A stretch of DNA of 45,585 nucleotides, from contig CALILP010000013.1 in the NCBI GenBank assembly GCA_938016515.1, positions 1 through 45,585 of the forward strand. The letters are read 5' to 3'. This document shows positions 42,350-45,585 of the stretch, one piece after another. Each line of letters opens with the position of its first letter. The stretch's first letter is position 1. A program made the position numbers and the translations under genes. The notes under the pieces were generated by a model. That model did not search any database. It was not told the origin of the DNA and was given only the letters and a program-made list of their open reading frames with translations. This DNA is from an uncultured Paracoccaceae bacterium. Its GTDB lineage: Bacteria > Pseudomonadota > Alphaproteobacteria > Rhodobacterales > Rhodobacteraceae.

Positions 42350-43318
42350 CTATTTTCGACGGCCTTTCTGGCGGGCTGCATTGGGCGTCATGCCAAAGGT
42401 CTGTTTGTAGATCGACGAGAAACCAGAGGGAAAGCCGCAGGCCAACCCGATCTCATTGATCGACATATCGGTATTCAGCAGCAGATTATTCGCTTTCCCC
42501 AACCGCAGCTCGCGGTAATAGCCATTTGGGGTCGTACGTAATACGGCGTGAAACTTGCGTTCCAACGACCTTTTGGAAACGCCGGTTTGGGCTGCAATCT
42601 CCGCAATCGGCAGCGGGAATTCGATGTTGTCCTGCATCAAAGAGACACAGGTATCAAGATCCCGGTCGCCCGTCGCCAAAGCAGCCCGCCCCGCAAAGGG
42701 CTGCAGGGTGTTATAATGCCGGATCCGCTCGTGCAGCAAAATGTCGGCAACTGTCATCATCGTAGCGGATGACAGATGCTGACTGGCAATCGACAAGGTC
42801 ACGTCGATGGACGCGCCCATGCCCGCGCAGGTCACGATGGACCCTGCATCAACGACCAGCGCTGATTTCGTTTCAAACAAGCCCAGCCGTTCCAACAATA
42901 CCGCGCGGTTTTCCCAATGCGTTGTATGACGCTCCCCGCCGCCACGCTTGTCCGCGATGTACCGGCTGGCGGCCTCTGACATCAGGATCACACGGGCCTG
43001 ACGTGCGGTGTAACTGGACATGATTGGACCAAGGGACAAGGCGGGATGATCCGCGTCAGAATTCCCAAGGACAAAGGCATAGTCAGCCGTCGACCGGGCC
43101 GTCAGCAAGTGGGTTTCGACCATGGCTTCGCTGCTTGAACGGACAAGGCCGCCAGACGCAGACCGGTACACCCATTCGAACACGTCTCGGTTTGCGATCC
43201 GGTTGGCCAGCCGCAAAACATCAACCACACCCGCCATTTCCGTCAGAATGAACCCGTCGGCGACGATAACATCGCAAACGACCGGCATTTCTGAGGGATT
43301 TGCGGCGGTTGTCGTCAT
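42350..43318 (-). CDS. GlxA-type AraC-family transcriptional regulator
   Basis: This 322-residue protein has a DJ-1/PfpI-like amino-terminal domain (about residues 10-175; VIVADGFILTEMAGVVDVLR near the start) and a C-terminal AraC double helix-turn-helix. The latter contains PIAEIAAQTGVSKRSLERKF near 235 and INEIGLACGFPSGFSSIYKQ near 285. Similar regulators (GbdR, CdhR) control betaine and carnitine catabolism, which suits the neighbours. I chose ATG 43318, one base after the methyltransferase stop; the long upstream reading to 43702 lies antisense-free but inside that gene. It is co-transcribed with the methyltransferase. Confidence 0.9.
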   Translation of the reverse strand: MTTTAANPSEMPVVCDVIVADGFILTEMAGVVDVLRLANRIANRDVFEWVYRSASGGLVRSSSEAMVETHLLTARSTADYAFVLGNSDADHPALSLGPIMSSYTARQARVILMSEAASRYIADKRGGGERHTTHWENRAVLLERLGLFETKSALVVDAGSIVTCAGMGASIDVTLSIASQHLSSATMMTVADILLHERIRHYNTLQPFAGRAALATGDRDLDTCVSLMQDNIEFPLPIAEIAAQTGVSKRSLERKFHAVLRTTPNGYYRELRLGKANNLLLNTDMSINEIGLACGFPSGFSSIYKQTFGMTPNAARQKGRRK

Positions 43319-43319
43319 G

Positions 43320-44210
43320 CTAGACGATCCGATGCCCGGCCGCACGCAACGCCTTGGCCAGCTCTGCGATATGGGCAGGGCCGACCTCGCAACAGCCGCC
43401 GACAATCGTGGCGCCCTGATCAACCCAGCCCATGACGTGACGTGCATAGCTGCGTGGTCCCATGTCGCGGCGCTCATGCAGAACATCGACAGTTGGCTCG
43501 GGGGCAAGGAAGGCCTTGGTGATCTGCTCAAAGGCATTCGCATAGCCACCAAAGGGCTTGCCGGTCGCAGCAAGGATCGGAATCGCAACATCCAGTGCTT
43601 CAGGAGCAGAGCAATTGGCAAGGATTGCGTCGACCTCACCCGCGACGGCCACCGCATCTTGTAGTTTTTCGCCAGACCGCAGGACAGTCCCATCTTCGTC
43701 ATCCAGCGTGTAGGCGATCCATACCGGTTTACCTGTGGTCAGCGCACCGGCAAGGGCTGCCTGCGCATGATCGATAGAGGCAACGGTCTCAACGATGATC
43801 AAATCAACGGTGTCAGCCATGATCTGTGCCACCTCGGCATAAAGCGGCGTCGCTGTTGCCACATCGGGGTGCACATCTGGCCGATAAGACCCGATCAGCG
43901 GACCGACGGATCCCGCGATGCGTGTCCCGGCCCGTCGCGCCTGTGTTGCTTCGCGCAATGCCGCGGCGTGCAAAGTCTCGAATTGGTTGGACAGGCCCGT
44001 GCCCTTTAACCGATCCCGGTGGATCGCGTAAGTGTTGGTCGTGGCAATCGTGGCACCTGCATCGAAATAGGCCGCATGCACGTCACCCACCATACCTGGG
44101 TGATCAATCATCACTTGGGTTGACCAAAGCGGTGTCGGACGGTCACCAGCTCTGTGGATCAATTCCTGACCCATCCCGCCGTCCAAAAGTGTGATATCGC
44201 GTGCTGTCAT
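43320..44210 (-). CDS. Homocysteine S-methyltransferase family protein, betaine-homocysteine type
   Basis: This 296-residue TIM-barrel enzyme begins with ITLLDGGMGQELIHRAGD. It carries the zinc cysteines: one in ILANCSAPEALDVA near residue 198 and the pair in TIVGGCCEVGPAHIAEL near 270. The central IIVETVASIDHAQAAL and GKPVWIAYTLDDEDG stretches are typical. It moves a methyl group to homocysteine, making methionine; the donor may be glycine betaine, DMSP or S-methylmethionine. Its position between two dimethylglycine-dehydrogenase-like genes favours betaine. The regulator gene follows after one base. A hairpin upstream may separate it from the preceding gene. Confidence 0.88.
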   Translation of the reverse strand: MTARDITLLDGGMGQELIHRAGDRPTPLWSTQVMIDHPGMVGDVHAAYFDAGATIATTNTYAIHRDRLKGTGLSNQFETLHAAALREATQARRAGTRIAGSVGPLIGSYRPDVHPDVATATPLYAEVAQIMADTVDLIIVETVASIDHAQAALAGALTTGKPVWIAYTLDDEDGTVLRSGEKLQDAVAVAGEVDAILANCSAPEALDVAIPILAATGKPFGGYANAFEQITKAFLAPEPTVDVLHERRDMGPRSYARHVMGWVDQGATIVGGCCEVGPAHIAELAKALRAAGHRIV

Positions 44211-44225
44211 TGATCTTCTCTATTG

Positions 44226-44249
44226 AAAAAGGGCAACCTTAAGTTGCCC
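44226..44249 (-). terminator. Rho-independent terminator after the partial DMGDH-like gene
   Basis: GGGCAAC (44231-44237) pairs with GTTGCCC (44243-44249) around a 5-nt loop. On the minus strand it ends in TTTTTC. It lies 32 bp after the stop at 44281 and 16 bp before the methyltransferase start, so it could end or attenuate transcription into that gene. Confidence 0.7.
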
Positions 44250-44280
44250 CCTTGCGGCGTCTAAATGCGTGGAACCGAAG

Positions 44281-45585
44281 TCAGGCGCGAATGCGCGCGT
44301 TTTCGGCATCCCACAAAGGGGCATCGTTGTGAACGGTAGCCGTAAACTTTTCCCCGTAGATTTCAATCTCTACCTTGGTGCCGGGCGTGTTCACGTCCGT
44401 GCGCAACATGCCAAGGGCGATGGACTTATTCACGCGGAAGCCCCAATCGCCAGAAGTCGTCTCACCCACAACTTCGTCCCCGTGCCAAATCGGTGACATG
44501 TAAGGGGCGTCGGCAGGACCCGGATTATCGAGCGTCAACGTCGCAAACCCTTTCTTAGAGCCTTGCTGCTTTTCGGCCATCAAGGCAGCCTTGCCCGGGA
44601 AATCCTGCTCTTTGTTGAACCGAATGAAACGTTCCATCCCACCTTCCAGCAAGGTGTAGTCGCTGGACAAATCGCCTTTCCAAGACCGATAGCCCTTTTC
44701 AACACGCATCGCATTCAGGGCAAACATACCGAACGGTACAGCCCCCGCATCGCGGATCGCGGTATAAGCGTTAGCGCTGTCTTCCATCTTGGTATGCACC
44801 TCCCAGCCCAATTCGCCGCAGAAGTTGATGCGGAACAGCTTCGCAGGCTTGCCCGCGAACGTGGCGTCCTGAATGGTCAACCAACCTGTCGACAGATCCG
44901 CATCGGTCAGGCCAGACAACAGATCGCGCGATCCAGCACCAGAGACCAAAGCAGTCGACCACTCCCCGGTGATATCCGTCATCGTCAAGCCGGGGGCCAA
45001 ACGCCCTTTGAGGAACTCAAAGTCATGCCACTGGGCCACAGCAGCTGTCATCAACCAGAATTCATCCTCGCCCCAACGGATGATCGTGACCTCTGTAATA
45101 ATACGGCCACGGCTATCGGTGAAATAGCCAAGGTTCATGCGACCGGCTTTGGGCAAAGCACCGGCAATCTGGGTCCGCAGCCACTCGGCGGCACCCTCAC
45201 CAGTCAGGGTGTAGCGCGAGAAACCGGGCATATCGAGAACGGCGGCACCGTTGGTCGCGGCTTCAACTTCGCGCTGAATACCTGCTTTCCAAGGGCCTTC
45301 ACGCTCCCACGTCTCGGTGGACTCCACAGATGTATCCTCACCGTCATGGGCAAACCACGTCGCGCGTTCCCAGCCATTGTAAGCACCCATCTGCGCACCA
45401 GAGGCAATCAAGGCATCATGGTTCGGCGAGTGCTTTTTGTCGCGACCAGCAGGCCACATCTTGTGGGGGAAATGCATGCCGTATTCGTGGCCATAGGTTT
45501 CCAGCGCTTTGGCATGGCAATAATCAGCGTCAGCGTAATCGGTAAAGCGGCGGGGATCGACAGACCACATGTCCATCTCGGTCTC
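44281..45585 (-). CDS. Dimethylglycine dehydrogenase-like protein, 3' part (window edge)
   Basis: The visible 434 codons run off the right edge of the window. They cover the end of a DAO-type flavoprotein and a complete GcvT-like half, with the family pattern GAYNGWERATWFAHDG near the edge, CGELGWEVHTK in the middle, MRVEKGYRSWKGDLSSDYTL, and GDWGFRVNKSIALGMLR near the end. The organisation resembles the full-length protein at 39806-42256, yet the sequences differ clearly, so they are not a recent duplication. A demethylase of dimethylglycine or sarcosine is most likely. The start is outside the window. Confidence 0.88.
   Translation of the reverse strand, partial: ETEMDMWSVDPRRFTDYADADYCHAKALETYGHEYGMHFPHKMWPAGRDKKHSPNHDALIASGAQMGAYNGWERATWFAHDGEDTSVESTETWEREGPWKAGIQREVEAATNGAAVLDMPGFSRYTLTGEGAAEWLRTQIAGALPKAGRMNLGYFTDSRGRIITEVTIIRWGEDEFWLMTAAVAQWHDFEFLKGRLAPGLTMTDITGEWSTALVSGAGSRDLLSGLTDADLSTGWLTIQDATFAGKPAKLFRINFCGELGWEVHTKMEDSANAYTAIRDAGAVPFGMFALNAMRVEKGYRSWKGDLSSDYTLLEGGMERFIRFNKEQDFPGKAALMAEKQQGSKKGFATLTLDNPGPADAPYMSPIWHGDEVVGETTSGDWGFRVNKSIALGMLRTDVNTPGTKVEIEIYGEKFTATVHNDAPLWDAENARIRA

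Noticed and set aside
41561-42541. Plus-strand ORF (326 codons) opposite the DMGDH-like gene
   Set aside because: Antisense to the FAD domain and continuing into the regulator; no protein features.
42350-43702. Longer amino terminus for the GlxA regulator (450 codons)
   Set aside because: The extra 128 residues lie in the methyltransferase gene and are low in complexity. The fold begins right after ATG 43318.
1-45585. tRNA, rRNA, insertion sequences, integrases or phage genes
   Set aside because: None seen on reading both strands; no transposase or integrase motifs among the proteins, and no tRNA-like T-loop in a folded context.

Overview
The window looks like chromosomal DNA of a marine alphaproteobacterium of the Rhodobacteraceae (Roseobacter group). 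The basis is gene content and order: rpoZ-rsh-pdxJ-acpS, ispH-rnhA, leuC/leuD/leuB, rsfS-rlmH-gpmI-envC-ctpA, COQ9, and a glycine-betaine demethylation cluster. GC is moderately high and codon use is uniform. I see no rRNA, tRNA, insertion sequence, prophage, CRISPR array or replication origin. The assignment rests on recognising families, not on a database search.

Layout. 1-2755 (+): end of a thiolase, a small unknown protein and a FadB-type beta-oxidation enzyme. 2862-8627 (-): folK, rpoZ, rsh, DUF2062, pdxJ, a Dabb protein, an exported protein and acpS, probably one long operon with a terminator next to the fadB stop. 8757-13613 (+): NYN-domain protein, ispH, DUF3429, methyltransferase, rnhA and a membrane-anchored Ser/Thr kinase. 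13650-15432 (-): a fluoroacetate-dehalogenase-like hydrolase, a peroxiredoxin-like protein and rpsU. 15545-17643: COQ9, a small membrane protein (-) and a quinone oxidoreductase. 17786-28430 (mostly -): EamA transporter, leuB, a divergent LysR/epimerase pair, an EEP-fold protein, a membrane protein, leuD, three tandem unknown paralogs, leuC and a GNAT. 28493-32514: a membrane protein (-), an MscS channel (+), an Asp-box repeat protein (+) and an XRE/DUF2975 pair (-). 32583-39804 (+): lipoprotein, rsfS, rlmH, gpmI, envC, ctpA, and a response regulator with an HWE histidine kinase. 39806-45585 (-): two dimethylglycine-dehydrogenase-like proteins (one cut by the window edge), a betaine-homocysteine-type methyltransferase and a GlxA/AraC-type regulator.

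How the parts work together. Leucine synthesis is split: leuC and leuD form one transcription unit interrupted by three Tat-signal/winged-helix paralogs, and leuB lies about 4.3 kb further on. The Bmt, DMGDH and GlxA genes fit stepwise demethylation of glycine betaine feeding methionine and one-carbon pools. EnvC and CtpA couple cell-wall hydrolase activation with periplasmic proteolysis. RsfS and RlmH act on the ribosome.

Most notable unexplained items: (1) the three tandem, translationally linked paralogs between leuC and leuD, each joining a twin-arginine-type signal to a winged-helix-like core; (2) two arrays of 9-bp-stem mini-palindromes on a 24-25 bp period, both in convergent intergenic gaps; (3) a small ORF with a strong ribosome site overlapping the rsfS start; (4) overlapping divergent promoters at the XRE/DUF2975 and lipoprotein boundary.
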